From Parasphingopyxis algicola (lineage in GTDB: Bacteria; Pseudomonadota; Alphaproteobacteria; Sphingomonadales; Sphingomonadaceae), in assembly GCF_013378075.1 (NCBI RefSeq), contig NZ_CP051131.1, positions 186,001-250,000 on the forward strand: 64,000 bases of DNA, read 5' to 3'. This document shows, in pieces, positions 15,679 through 25,172 of this stretch (position 1 is its first letter; every line of letters begins with the position of its first letter). Made by a program: the position numbers and the translations under genes. The notes beneath the pieces are model-generated. The model did not search any database and was not told the origin of the DNA. It was given only the letters and a program-made list of their open reading frames with translations.

Positions 15679-16824
15679 TTATTGGCCGGTTCGCAGGAAA
15701 AGCGGCCGCAACAGTGCGGCCAGCGCGCCGCCGCGCACGAACAGCAGATCCAGGATTTCGGGGCCGGGTTCGGCGCCCATGTCGGTCTTGTACCCGGCAT
15801 CACCGGCGCCCCAGCTGATCGTTCCGACGCCGCGTTCGGTCGCGACCTCGAAATCCTTGTAGAGCGACAGCTTGCCGGGCCCGAACTTCGCATAATCCTC
15901 GTGATAATTGTTGGCGATGTAATAGCGGCGGTTGCCAATCTCGAGGCCGAAGGTGAAGGCGATCGGCGTTTCGCCCACGCTCATCAGGCTGCCGAACAGC
16001 ATCGGCGCCAGCGCTGCGTCGCGGGAAAGTGTCTCCCAGATTTTTCGCCGCTCCGGATCCAGAAACTTCGTGTCGCCGCCATCGTCGAGCCGCGCCAGCC
16101 AGCTATTGGCCTCCACCGCCGCCATTGCGTCCATCGTTTGCGCATCGAGGCCCGTGCCGTCGAAAAAACGGTACCCGACCTCGCCGTGATCGCCGAGTTT
16201 CCGCTCGCGCGCCCGCGTCTTGCGGGCGGTCGATCCCTTGGGCCAGGAGCCGGCGGCCCGGAGTGCGGCGAGATCCAGTTCGTAACAGGTGGCGAGCGAT
16301 TTGCGAACGACGTGCCAGCCCTGTCCGGGGGCGAGCGCCATCAGGCGGCGGGCGGCCGGATCGTCGGAATAGACCGGGCCGTAGCGCCAGACGCGGCCGA
16401 GCGCGTGCTGAAACGCGTCCTCGCCGATAATGGCGGCAAGCTCGCTATCGGCGAGATTGTCGGCGATCGGGGCACTGCGGAACGGCCAGTAGCTGCCCGC
16501 CAGCTGCTTGATCGAGAACGGACCGATCTTGCGGTCGACCAAGGGGAGCGCGAACACCGGTGTGCCGTCGGCCCGGCGTGCGCCGACGATCGAAAAGCCG
16601 GGATCGGCCGCTTCGAACCAGCCCGATCGCAGAAACGCCTGCGCCGGGGGCGCAATCGCCGTCACCGCGTCGAGATCGGCCGCGTGGAACGGGCCGATTT
16701 CGGCAACAGCCGGATCGCTTTCGATGGTCTTCAGGATATTCAGGCTATCACGCTCCCTGATCGCACGGGCAAAGGGTAAGCGAATAGCGGTGTCATGCTT
16801 AAAATCGCGTTTATCCGCATCCAA
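15679..16824 (-). CDS. GNAT/FemAB-like acetyltransferase (CelD/BcsL type)
   Basis: A 381-aa protein of the large GNAT-6/CelD (BcsL) type, related to FemAB, which is common in exopolysaccharide gene groups. Recognisable parts are the N-terminal LRSGWFEAADPGFSIVGARR domain, the basic hinge GSTARKTRARERKLGDHG, and the C-terminal acyl-CoA-binding half with FTFGLEIGNRRYYIANNYHEDYAKFGPGKLSLYKDFE and WGAGDAGYKTDMG. The substrate is unknown but is probably a sugar or cell-wall amine. It is transcribed divergently (59 bp) from a polysaccharide deacetylase that overlaps another acetyltransferase of the same kind. Confidence 0.8.
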   Translation of the reverse strand: MDADKRDFKHDTAIRLPFARAIRERDSLNILKTIESDPAVAEIGPFHAADLDAVTAIAPPAQAFLRSGWFEAADPGFSIVGARRADGTPVFALPLVDRKIGPFSIKQLAGSYWPFRSAPIADNLADSELAAIIGEDAFQHALGRVWRYGPVYSDDPAARRLMALAPGQGWHVVRKSLATCYELDLAALRAAGSWPKGSTARKTRARERKLGDHGEVGYRFFDGTGLDAQTMDAMAAVEANSWLARLDDGGDTKFLDPERRKIWETLSRDAALAPMLFGSLMSVGETPIAFTFGLEIGNRRYYIANNYHEDYAKFGPGKLSLYKDFEVATERGVGTISWGAGDAGYKTDMGAEPGPEILDLLFVRGGALAALLRPLFLRTGQ

Positions 16825-16883
16825 AGGCCCGGAATCGTGCCGATGTTTACGATTATTTTCACCCTTGAGCCTATTCGGGATGG

Positions 16884-17840
16884 ATGGGTACCTGCACTCT
16901 CTTGACGATCGATACGGAGCTGACCTGGCGCCATCACGTGTCCGGGCTGGGCTGGCAGGAGAATTATGCGCTGAGCGTCGAGCCGGCGGGGGTCGGTCTC
17001 GGTTATCAGCTCGCCATGCTGGAGCGCCATGGGCTCAAGGCCTGCTTCTTCGTCGATCCGATGCCGGCCAGGCTGTTCGGCATCGCCCCCGTCCGCTGGA
17101 TGGTCGACACGATCCTCGAGGCGGGTCAGGAGGTGCAGCTCCATCTCCACCCGATGTGGGAGAGGGCCAGGGCCAACGGTACCGTCGCCAAGGATACGGT
17201 GTTCGAGCTGATCGATCATCCGCTCGACAAGCAGCGGGAGCTGATCGAGGAGGCTCGCGAGCTGCTGGTCGAAGCCGGCGCGCCCGATCCTGTCGCTTTC
17301 CGCGCGGGCAGCTATGCGGTCAATGACGATAGCCTGCGCGCGCTCGCCCAGACGGGCATCCGATACGACGCCAGCCATAACGGTTGCGAAGGGCCGTGGC
17401 CGAGCGCGCTGTCGCTGCCGCTCGAACAGGTCGCGCCCGTCGATCATCACGGCGTTATCGAAGTTCCGGTATCGCAGCTGCGGACCGCGAATGGCGGGCT
17501 CCGGCACCTGCAGATCTGCGCCGTTTCGCTGGCCGAAATGGTCCATGCGCTCGATCATGCGATCGCGGAAGACCACCCGGTCTTCATGCCGGTCGGCCAC
17601 AGTTTCGAGCTGGCGACGCGCGACGGCCGCCGGGTCAATCCGGTCGTCCGCAAGCGCTTCGACGGTCTGTGTGCGCTGCTCGCCGCGCGGCGCGACGCCG
17701 CGCCGACCATGCATTTCGCCGATCTGGGCGCGCTGCCGCTGGACCGCGATATCGCGCCCGTCGATACGTCGCCGACCCTGGTAGCGGGCCGTATGGTCGG
17801 CCAGCTCTGGGCCAACATCGTCGAAAAGCGCGCCGCATGA
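16884..17840 (+). CDS. Polysaccharide deacetylase-like protein (WalW type)
   Basis: A 318-aa carbohydrate-esterase-like protein with a NodB-type layout. The usual TFDDG is replaced by LLTIDTELTWRHH near the N-terminus, the metal-site His pair is in EVQLHLHPMW, the segment VAFRAGSYAVND follows, and a late His is in MPVGHSFELATRDG. There is no signal peptide, so it would act in the cytosol unless exported another way. It overlaps the next gene by 4 nt (ATGA). Deacetylase activity is inferred from fold and context only. Confidence 0.78.
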   Translation: MGTCTLLTIDTELTWRHHVSGLGWQENYALSVEPAGVGLGYQLAMLERHGLKACFFVDPMPARLFGIAPVRWMVDTILEAGQEVQLHLHPMWERARANGTVAKDTVFELIDHPLDKQRELIEEARELLVEAGAPDPVAFRAGSYAVNDDSLRALAQTGIRYDASHNGCEGPWPSALSLPLEQVAPVDHHGVIEVPVSQLRTANGGLRHLQICAVSLAEMVHALDHAIAEDHPVFMPVGHSFELATRDGRRVNPVVRKRFDGLCALLAARRDAAPTMHFADLGALPLDRDIAPVDTSPTLVAGRMVGQLWANIVEKRAA

Positions 17841-18739
17841 CCTCGGCGATGACCCTGCCGCTGCGGTTCCAGGTCGGCGCGCGCACGATGTTTGCCGTGC
17901 GGCGGCGACTGGTGCGGATCGGCCTGTCGCTCGACGAGGCGATGGCGGATCGGCCGATCGAATTGCCGCCGCTCGAATCGGCCGATCATGGCTATCTGGT
18001 GACCTCGCTGCCCGAAACGCGGCTTTCCGGCGTCGTGGACCTGCATGCCGACATGCTGGGATTCGTCCGCCAGCGCTACGCGCGGCGCTATGCCGACCTG
18101 TCCTGCAGTTTCGACGATTATATGGCGACATTTTCAGGGAAGAGCCGTTCCACCCTGCGGCGCAAGGTTCGCAAGTTCGCCAAGCTGACGGGCGGCACGC
18201 TCGATCTGCGCGCCTATCGCACGGCCGACGAAATCGCCGAATTCCAAGGGCTTGCGCGCCGGGTCTCGGCGAAAACCTATCAGGAGAAGCTGCTCGATGC
18301 GGGTTTGCCGGACGATCCCGGTTTCGAGGCGCGGATGATGCGGGCGGCTGCCCGCGATGCGGCGCGCGGCTGGCTGCTGTTCGCCGATAACGAGCCGGTC
18401 AGCTATCTCTACGCGCCGGCGGACGGCGACACGTTGATCTATGCCTATCTCGGGTACGATCCGGACTGGGCGCGCCATTCGCCGGGCACGGTGCTGCAGG
18501 TCGAGGCGATGCGCCAGATCATCGAAGAGGGCCGCTTCCGCCGCTTCGATTTCACCGAAGGCGACGGGCAGCACAAACGGCAATTCGCGACGGGGAGTGT
18601 CGATTGCGTCGATCTGCTCCTGCTCCGCAGGACGCTAGGCAACCGCGTGCTGGTGGCCGCGCTGAAAACATTCGACGCCGGCATCGCGTTTGCGAAGCGG
18701 CTGGGGCTGGGCGGTTTGGCGCGTCGCCTGACGCGCTAG
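17837..18739 (+). CDS. GNAT/FemAB-like acetyltransferase (CelD/BcsL type), second copy
   Basis: A 300-aa protein whose ATG overlaps the deacetylase stop. It has the same plan as the divergent 15679 gene: a basic segment SGKSRSTLRRKVRKFAKL, then the catalytic half with KTYQEKLLDAGLPDD, GWLLFADNEPVSYLYAPADGDTLIYAYLGYDP and FDFTEGDGQHKRQFATG. Longer in-frame readings upstream are artefacts of the deacetylase gene. Coupled translation suggests that it acts on the same glycan as the deacetylase, for example re-acylating a freed amine. That is inference. Confidence 0.82.
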   Translation: MTSAMTLPLRFQVGARTMFAVRRRLVRIGLSLDEAMADRPIELPPLESADHGYLVTSLPETRLSGVVDLHADMLGFVRQRYARRYADLSCSFDDYMATFSGKSRSTLRRKVRKFAKLTGGTLDLRAYRTADEIAEFQGLARRVSAKTYQEKLLDAGLPDDPGFEARMMRAAARDAARGWLLFADNEPVSYLYAPADGDTLIYAYLGYDPDWARHSPGTVLQVEAMRQIIEEGRFRRFDFTEGDGQHKRQFATGSVDCVDLLLLRRTLGNRVLVAALKTFDAGIAFAKRLGLGGLARRLTR

Positions 18740-18748
18740 GGCAGGGGC

Positions 18749-21049
18749 TTAGCCGATCTCCGTATCGAGTTCGCCGAACAGCGCGGCGATATGGATCAGC
18801 CGCGGCCGTTCCTCCTCGATCACCGCGCGAAAGGCGCGCGTCTTCAGCGCGCGGACGTCGACATCCGAAATCTCCTTGCCGTCGGGGACGGTCGACAACA
18901 GGATATCGATCAGCCGGTCGGCGCCGTGGAGACGGCCCCAGAGATAGTCGTTTTCGCGATAGGCACGGCTGAAAAAGGCGCCGAAACTGTTGAATTCGAG
19001 ACCCTTTAGCGTCGCTTCGGCCCCGCCTTCGCGGATCGATTGCGCGTCCTCGGGCGCGATCCGGTCGACCTTGACGGGATCGAACTCGTCCAGGCCTTCG
19101 CCCTGGAGCAGGGGCAGGGTAGCGATGTCGTAAAAGGGAAAGCCCAGATAGGCGAACAGCATCGTCCGGCGTTCGGGCTTGGGCAGGGCGGCAAAGGCGG
19201 TCGCCAGCAATTCTTCGCCGCGGGTGTCGATCGTCTGGAGGTCGCGGGTCGCGGACAGCGCTTCCAGCGCGGCGGCGGGGGCGGTGGTCGAATCGCGGGC
19301 GATCTCCGCCATGACATCGTCGTAGAATTCGGGCCGCTCGCGGTCGAGATAGTCGCCGAGCGTGTCGTAGATCGCGTCGCGCGCGATGTTGAGCGCTTCG
19401 GGATCGCATTCGCCCTTTTCCTCGATCTCGTGAAGGCTGCGCAGCACGAAGCGCAGGCGGCGGGTGCGGAACAGCAGGTCATGCTCCCGGAAAAAGGCGA
19501 TCGCCGCGCTGCTGGCGCCGTTGTTCGACAGCGCGTCCGACGTGTTGAGCCGCATCGCGCCGATCTCGCGCCAGATCGCGCGGCGCGTCGCGCGGTCCCG
19601 GGCCGCGTCATGCCCGGCGATTCCGCCCAGGAGCGCTGCGATCTCGTCGACGATGACCGACAGTTTGAGCTGGCCGTATGATGCATAGGCATAGCCGGCT
19701 TCCTTCGCCGCGAAATTCTGCGCCTTGGCCCGCCACGCCGCGAGGCGCTGCGGGGTCGGCCGGTTGAGGAACAGGGTGCGGCCGAAATCCTGCTCGATTG
19801 CAGCTTCGACCTGGGGCCGGATCGCCTCGACGATCCGCCGCATGCGCATGATGCGGCGGGAATGTTCCTCGATCGCCTCCAGATTGTCGCGGATCGGCTG
19901 TTCGCGCGGGATGTCCGACAGCGCGCCGAATATCGCCCGGAAGAAACCGGGAGCGCCGTCGTCATAGCCCATCCCGATGCTGCGGATCCCGGGCTTTGGG
20001 TCGATATAGACGAAGCGGCGATCGACCTCGCGATGGGCCGGCCGGTCGCGCAGTGCCTCGATGGCCGGGCCGAACGGCGCATTGGCAAGCACCGAACCGT
20101 CGATCAGCGCCGTCGTCTCCGCGGTACCGGCGGCCGTCTGCCGCGGCAGGACGCGTTTCAGAAAGGCGGCGCGGCCCGGCCAGGCAATCTTGCGCCGCTT
20201 CAGCACCTCGTCGAGCTCCCGCACGGTGAAGGGCGGGAAGGCGCCCGGGAAGCTCGCGGTCGCGCGCGCCGCGAAGGTCAGTTCGGGGATGCTGCCGAGC
20301 CGGCGCGGGACCATGCCGTGATCGGTGAAGGGGAGGGTGAGCCGGTGTTCGGTCTCGACGATCTCGGGCGGGGAATTGAGGTGCAGCCGCTGCGGATGGC
20401 CGTGGAAATCGGTCACCGTGACATACAGGTCGAGCGGCTGGCCGTCGGGCAGCAGCGGTTCGGTGGCGGGCAGGGTTCCCATGGCCTCGAACGCATCGAG
20501 GATGAGATTGGTGAAACCCTCGCCGCCGAAGGGCGGCTGGAACCATTTGGCGCGCACGAAGCGGGAAAGCTTGGCGCTGACCTCGTCCTGCGCGTCCGGA
20601 TCGACCGTGGTCGCGACCGTTCCGCCCCGGCGGCGCGCGACGGCCCAGGCGATCGGCACCGCCCAGAATTTGGTGAAGCGCGAAATCGGCCGTTTGTCGG
20701 GGGCCAGCAGGATGTCGACGTCCGCCTTGTCGAGCCACAGGTCGGTCAGCGGCTCGAGCGATTTGCCCGAAGCGATCGCCTCGGCGAGGAACACCCCGTT
20801 GATCCCGCCCGCGCTGGCGCCCGCCACGATGTCGACCATAGCGCGCAGCTTGACGTTACACTTGCGCTCGATCGTGTCGAGCAGCTCGCGATAGACGCGC
20901 TGGGACGTGTCGGTCGGCGCCAGATCGTCGTGGAAGGCCCGGCTGGCGCGCGCCAGACGCCAGATTTCCTTCGTGATTCCGTGCATGTAGATTGCGAGAC
21001 TGATGCCGCCATAACAGACCAGGGCCAGGCGCAGCTCTTTCTCTCGCAT
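18749..21049 (-). CDS. Patatin-like phospholipase domain protein
   Basis: A 766-aa patatin-like protein of the long bacterial type. The N-terminus has the oxyanion-hole element ALVCYGGISLAIYMHGITKE, the nucleophile elbow VDIVAGASAGGINGVFLAEA (GASAG), and the dyad Asp in ALIDGSVLANAPFGPAI. The C-terminal ~350 residues are helical and contain no motif that I know. Proteins of this design are thought to hydrolyse acyl esters of lipids; the target is unknown. It ends convergently, 10 bp from the acetyltransferase gene. Confidence 0.87.
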   Translation of the reverse strand: MREKELRLALVCYGGISLAIYMHGITKEIWRLARASRAFHDDLAPTDTSQRVYRELLDTIERKCNVKLRAMVDIVAGASAGGINGVFLAEAIASGKSLEPLTDLWLDKADVDILLAPDKRPISRFTKFWAVPIAWAVARRRGGTVATTVDPDAQDEVSAKLSRFVRAKWFQPPFGGEGFTNLILDAFEAMGTLPATEPLLPDGQPLDLYVTVTDFHGHPQRLHLNSPPEIVETEHRLTLPFTDHGMVPRRLGSIPELTFAARATASFPGAFPPFTVRELDEVLKRRKIAWPGRAAFLKRVLPRQTAAGTAETTALIDGSVLANAPFGPAIEALRDRPAHREVDRRFVYIDPKPGIRSIGMGYDDGAPGFFRAIFGALSDIPREQPIRDNLEAIEEHSRRIMRMRRIVEAIRPQVEAAIEQDFGRTLFLNRPTPQRLAAWRAKAQNFAAKEAGYAYASYGQLKLSVIVDEIAALLGGIAGHDAARDRATRRAIWREIGAMRLNTSDALSNNGASSAAIAFFREHDLLFRTRRLRFVLRSLHEIEEKGECDPEALNIARDAIYDTLGDYLDRERPEFYDDVMAEIARDSTTAPAAALEALSATRDLQTIDTRGEELLATAFAALPKPERRTMLFAYLGFPFYDIATLPLLQGEGLDEFDPVKVDRIAPEDAQSIREGGAEATLKGLEFNSFGAFFSRAYRENDYLWGRLHGADRLIDILLSTVPDGKEISDVDVRALKTRAFRAVIEEERPRLIHIAALFGELDTEIG

Positions 21050-21100
21050 CCGGCGATGCTTGGCAGGTGGCGCGGATTTTGTCGAGCATTCGAAGCGCCT

Positions 21101-22732
21101 CTAGGCGTTTTCGCCTTCGCTGTGCGCGGGCAGGTACAGCGTGATCGTCGTCCCCACGCCGGGCTCGGACGCGATCTCGACATGGCCGCCCGATTGTTTG
21201 GCGAATCCGTAGATCATCGAAAGGCCGAGCCCCGTGCCCTTGCCGACTTCCTTGGTGGTGAAGAAGGGTTCGAATGCGCGCCCGATGGTTTCCTCGTCCA
21301 TTCCGGTGCCGGTGTCGATGACCGAAATCATCGCATAATCGCCGGGCATCAGGTCCGAATGATGCTCGCCCACCGAGATCGCTTCGGTCTTGAACCGGAG
21401 CTGGCCGCCGGCCGGCATCGCGTCGCGGGCGTTGAGCGCCAGGTTGAGCAGGACATTTTCCAGCTGGTGGCTGTCGATGAAGATCGGCCCGATACTCTCG
21501 TCCAGATCCGAGCCGAAGACGATATGCTCGCCGATCGTTCGCTGGATCATGTCGCCGACATCGCTGATCAGGGCGTTCAGGTCGGTCGGATGCGGCACCA
21601 GCGACTGGCGGCGCGAAAAGGCGAGCAGACGCTGCGTCAGCGCGGCTGCGCGTTTCGCCGCCGCGCCGATATTCGTCATGTTGCGGCCCACCTTCTCGTC
21701 GTCGACATTGGCGAGACGCAGTTCGAGCAGCTGGATGCTGCCCGAGATGACGGTAAGCAGGTTGTTGAAGTCATGGGCGATACCGCCGGTCAACTGGCCG
21801 ACCGCTTCCATCTTCTGGGCCTGGAGCAGCGCCTCTTCGACCAGCGCCCGTTCGTCGAGCGCTTCGTTGACGCGCGTCTCGAGCGTCTCGTTGAGCAGTG
21901 CGAGCTGCTCCTCGGCCGCATGGCGCGCCGTATCGTCGCGCATCGTCAGCACGGCGCCGAGCTGCTGACCCTGATCGTCATAGAGCGGCCGGGCGGTACC
22001 GATCGCCAGGACTTCGCTGCCATCCGGGCGGCGGATGCGCCAGCGCTCGTCGACGACGGTTTCTCCGCGCAGGACGGCGCGCGCCAGCGGGAGTTCGAGC
22101 GTGGGATAGGGGTCGCCCTCTTCGGTGAACAACCGATAGCTTTCGGTATAGTTTTCCGGATCGACTTCGAGATTGCGGACGCCGTGCAGCGCATAGGCGG
22201 CTTCGTTGACGAACGATATCTGGCCCATCGCATCGGTAACGATCACGCCCTCGCCGAGTTGGTCGAGCACCGCCGAATATTCGAGCGGCGGAATGTGCAC
22301 GCTGGAATGGGCTTCGGTCGGGTCGCGCTGACTCTGCTGGCTGTTGTTGGTGCGCACATGTAAAACCGTCCACGATGCGATTTCGCCCTGCTCATCCAGC
22401 TGCGGGGCGGCCTTCGTCGCCCAGCGCTGCAACTCGCCGTCGCAATCGCGGATGCGGTGGACGCGGACAAAAGCGTATTTGCCGGTCTCGGCGCGCCGCC
22501 ACTCGCTTTTCGTGCCGTCGATATCGTCGCCATGGATCGCATTCATCCAACCCCGCCCGCAATATTCGGCGTGAGACTGACCGGTCAGTTTCGCCCAGTC
22601 GGTTTGCACCTCGTCCATGTGGAGATCGGAATCGACCGAGACCACAAAGGCGTCGACTTCATCCAGCGCGTTGCGGACGGTTTTCTCCTCGTCGATGCGA
22701 GGGTGTATCGCCGGATCCAGATTTACCATCAT
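21101..22732 (-). CDS. PAS-domain sensor histidine kinase
   Basis: A 543-aa cytosolic kinase without membrane segments. Two PAS-like regions (residues about 18-130, and about 148-270 with LDQLGEGVIVTDAMGQISFVNEAAY) precede a short coiled coil. The dimerisation domain has its phosphoacceptor His in QLTGGIAHDFNNLLTVISG, and the ATPase domain has N-box ENVLLNLALNARDAM, G1 DTGTGMD and G2 GKGTGLGLSM. No receiver domain is attached and no response regulator is adjacent, so it is an orphan. The first PAS carries the WAKLTGQSHAEYCGRGWMNAIH segment usual in sphingomonad kinases. Confidence 0.9.
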   Translation of the reverse strand: MMVNLDPAIHPRIDEEKTVRNALDEVDAFVVSVDSDLHMDEVQTDWAKLTGQSHAEYCGRGWMNAIHGDDIDGTKSEWRRAETGKYAFVRVHRIRDCDGELQRWATKAAPQLDEQGEIASWTVLHVRTNNSQQSQRDPTEAHSSVHIPPLEYSAVLDQLGEGVIVTDAMGQISFVNEAAYALHGVRNLEVDPENYTESYRLFTEEGDPYPTLELPLARAVLRGETVVDERWRIRRPDGSEVLAIGTARPLYDDQGQQLGAVLTMRDDTARHAAEEQLALLNETLETRVNEALDERALVEEALLQAQKMEAVGQLTGGIAHDFNNLLTVISGSIQLLELRLANVDDEKVGRNMTNIGAAAKRAAALTQRLLAFSRRQSLVPHPTDLNALISDVGDMIQRTIGEHIVFGSDLDESIGPIFIDSHQLENVLLNLALNARDAMPAGGQLRFKTEAISVGEHHSDLMPGDYAMISVIDTGTGMDEETIGRAFEPFFTTKEVGKGTGLGLSMIYGFAKQSGGHVEIASEPGVGTTITLYLPAHSEGENA

Positions 22733-22793
22733 GAAGCCTCAATATGCGACCGGCCGGGGGATGGCGGTCGCCGGGCACTTTCGCTCACCATGG

Positions 22794-22808
22794 TTAACAA
22801 CGCGTAAA
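22794..22808. promoter_or_regulatory. Possible CtrA box upstream of the histidine kinase
   Basis: TTAA-N7-TAAA (22794-22808), which on the other strand reads TTTA-N7-TTAA, matches the CtrA consensus TTAA-N7-TTAA with one mismatch. It lies about 62 bp before the histidine kinase start. The same bases form an imperfect inverted repeat, GGTTAAC...GTAAACC. By eye only. Confidence 0.3.
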
Positions 22809-22841
22809 CCATGAAGGGATTTGGCCGATTTTCAAGCCAAT

Positions 22842-23678
22842 TTACGGCGGGCCGAAGGGGACGATGCGGTTTGCGGCATCGTGACCGATATCGGCGGCGC
22901 CGAGAAAGGGGATGCCGGACCGGGCGCACCAGTCGCGGACGATCTCGTCCGCCGTCATTCCGAAATCGATGTCGTTCTCGATGATGTCGCTGCACCGGCC
23001 GAGCCGAATCCCGGCCACGCCACGAATCCCGGCATTGGCCGTCACATGATGCATGGTGCGATCTATTTTGTACATATATTCAGATACTTCTTCAAGCATC
23101 AGGACATGATTTCTCAAGTCGGGCTGGAGCGATGTTCCGAGAATCTGGCTCAATGTGATCATGTTGAACGCGGCAGCCGGCCGGCCATCGCCGAGCGAGG
23201 GTTCGAGCGTGTCGGCGTCCTGTGCGACGAGCCAGCGCAATGCACGCTCGATCGCGGCGTCGCCGCCCTCGCGCACGATATCCTGGCACATCGGGCCGTG
23301 GGCGACCGCACAGCCCGCCGTGTAGAGCCCGGCCAGCAGCATCCCTGCATCGCTGTAGCCGAGATAGGTTTTGGCGCGCGCCGGGGCTTCCAGCCTGGCC
23401 AGAACGTCTCCGGCGATCCGACAGGCGCCATAGCCGCCCCGCGCGAACCACAGCGCGTCGAAACCGGGATCGTTGGCGATCGCCAGAAACGCCGCGGCGC
23501 GGTCCGCATCGCTGCCCGCGAAATGTCCATGCCGCAGAAAGCTGTTCGGATGGACGACCAGTTCGGGCGGGTTGCCGGGGAAATGCGCAGCGGCAAGCGC
23601 CGTCACACGGTCCGCCGTCTCCCGCTCGAAGGGGGAACTGGCGGCGACAATGCCGATCCTGACCGTTTTTTTTGCCAC
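22842..23678 (-). CDS. ldcA: S66 family LD-carboxypeptidase
   Basis: A 278-aa serine carboxypeptidase of family S66, which removes the terminal D-Ala from murein tetrapeptides in the cytosol during peptidoglycan recycling. The nucleophile Ser is in TYLGYSDAGMLL, the Glu in LMLEEVSEYMYKIDR and the His in ADIGHDAANRI; the N-terminal RIGIVAASSPF strand is typical. No signal peptide is present. It is divergent (52 bp) from the Mpl gene, whose enzyme uses the tripeptide this one makes. Confidence 0.9.
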   Translation of the reverse strand: MAKKTVRIGIVAASSPFERETADRVTALAAAHFPGNPPELVVHPNSFLRHGHFAGSDADRAAAFLAIANDPGFDALWFARGGYGACRIAGDVLARLEAPARAKTYLGYSDAGMLLAGLYTAGCAVAHGPMCQDIVREGGDAAIERALRWLVAQDADTLEPSLGDGRPAAAFNMITLSQILGTSLQPDLRNHVLMLEEVSEYMYKIDRTMHHVTANAGIRGVAGIRLGRCSDIIENDIDFGMTADEIVRDWCARSGIPFLGAADIGHDAANRIVPFGPP

Positions 23679-23730
23679 CCCGAGCCTTTCTCAAATTGAA
23701 AAACCGCGCCGCCCCCAATAGCGAGGCGCG

Positions 23731-25128
23731 ATGACAAAGGACAAATCCTATTTCTTCTGCGGGATCGGCGGCAGTGGCATGCTGCCTCTGGCCAGCATCC
23801 TGCGCGGCCGGGGCGCGACCGTGGCCGGCTCCGATCGCGCGCTCGACCAGGGCCGGACGGCGGACAAGTTCGACTGGCTGCGGGCCCAGGGCATCGCCCT
23901 GTTTCCCCAGGACGGCAGCGGATTGACACAGGAAAATCAGATACTTGTGGCGTCGGCCGCAGTGGAGGACAGCGTGCCTGACGTCATGGCGTCACGCGAA
24001 CTCGGCCTCGAACGGATGACGCGGCCCGAATTGCTGGCGAGCCTGTTCAACGCCGCCCCGCGCAGCATCGGGGTGGCCGGCACCAGCGGCAAATCGACCG
24101 TGACGGGCATGATCGGCTGGATCCTGCACGATTGCGGGCGCGACCCCACCGTCATGAACGGCGCGGTGATGAGGAATTTCATCTCGGACGAAACACCGTT
24201 CGCAAGCGCGCTGGTGGGGCAGGGGGACGCCTTTGTCAGCGAGGTCGACGAGAGCGACGGGTCGATCGCGCTCTACGAACCCGATATCGCGATCCTCAAC
24301 AATGTCTCGCTCGATCACAAGTCGATGGACGAGCTGCGGACGCTGTTCGGCGGATTTCTCGCGCGCGCGGGCCATGCGATCGTCAATGCCGACGATGCGG
24401 AGAGCGCGCGCCTGGCTGACGCCATTGCGCCGGACCGGCTGTGCCGTTTCGGCTTCGACAGTCCGGATGCGGATCTGCGTGGCGAAAATATCGTGGAAGC
24501 GCCGCTTTCCGTGGCGTTCGACGTTATCGCAGGAGACGAGAAAGGTCATGTCGAGCTCGCCGTCCCCGGGCGCCACAACGCCGCCAACGCGCTGGCGGCG
24601 CTGGCCGCGGCCCGGGCCTGCGATGTACCGCTCGCCGACGCCGTGGCGTCGCTCGGTCGGTTTTCGGGGCTCAGGCGGCGGTTCGAGATTGTCGGTACGG
24701 CCGGCCGGACGACGGTCATCGACGATTTCGGGCACAATCCCGACAAGATCGCCGCGACGCTGAAGACGTTGCACGCCTTTCCAGGCAGGCTGCTCGTTTT
24801 CTTCCAACCCCATGGCTATGGGCCCCTCAAGAAAATGGGCGACGAGCTGATCGCCTGCTTTGCCGATAATCTGTCCGAAGAAGATCGTCTAATCCTTTGT
24901 GATCCGGTCTATTTCGGCGGGACGACGGACCGCAGCACCGGCAGCGGAGCGATCGTCGACGGCGTCGCCGCGGCGGGGCGTACGGCCGAGCATATTCCCG
25001 ACCGCGCGGACTGCGGCGCGCGGCTCGCCGCGTTGGCGGGGCCCGGCGACCGGATCATCGTCATGGGCGCGCGCGACGATACGCTGTCGGCGTTCGCCGC
25101 GGACATTCTCGAGCGGATCGGACACTGA
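23731..25128 (+). CDS. mpl: Mpl-like UDP-MurNAc : murein tripeptide ligase
   Basis: A 465-aa Mur-ligase-family protein. Its N-terminus YFFCGIGGSGMLPLASILRGRGATVAGSD is the UDP-MurNAc Rossmann domain, the ATP site is GVAGTSGKSTVTGMIGWIL, and the C-terminal ligase domain has VIDDFGHNPDKIAATL. The wording VMNGAVMRNF and the neighbouring LD-carboxypeptidase favour Mpl, which re-attaches recycled L-Ala-D-Glu-mDap to UDP-MurNAc, over MurC, which normally lies in the dcw cluster. A MurC-like role cannot be fully excluded. Confidence 0.85.
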   Translation: MTKDKSYFFCGIGGSGMLPLASILRGRGATVAGSDRALDQGRTADKFDWLRAQGIALFPQDGSGLTQENQILVASAAVEDSVPDVMASRELGLERMTRPELLASLFNAAPRSIGVAGTSGKSTVTGMIGWILHDCGRDPTVMNGAVMRNFISDETPFASALVGQGDAFVSEVDESDGSIALYEPDIAILNNVSLDHKSMDELRTLFGGFLARAGHAIVNADDAESARLADAIAPDRLCRFGFDSPDADLRGENIVEAPLSVAFDVIAGDEKGHVELAVPGRHNAANALAALAAARACDVPLADAVASLGRFSGLRRRFEIVGTAGRTTVIDDFGHNPDKIAATLKTLHAFPGRLLVFFQPHGYGPLKKMGDELIACFADNLSEEDRLILCDPVYFGGTTDRSTGSGAIVDGVAAAGRTAEHIPDRADCGARLAALAGPGDRIIVMGARDDTLSAFAADILERIGH

Positions 25129-25172
25129 AAAGCGGGCTGGTATTCCCCTTTTGTTCTCGTTAGGATGCCGCC

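Noticed and set aside
19862-22363. An 833-codon plus-strand frame spanning the patatin and histidine kinase genes
   Set aside because: It crosses two real minus-strand genes and their gap, and is made of repeated Arg/Gly/Asp text typical of antisense frames.
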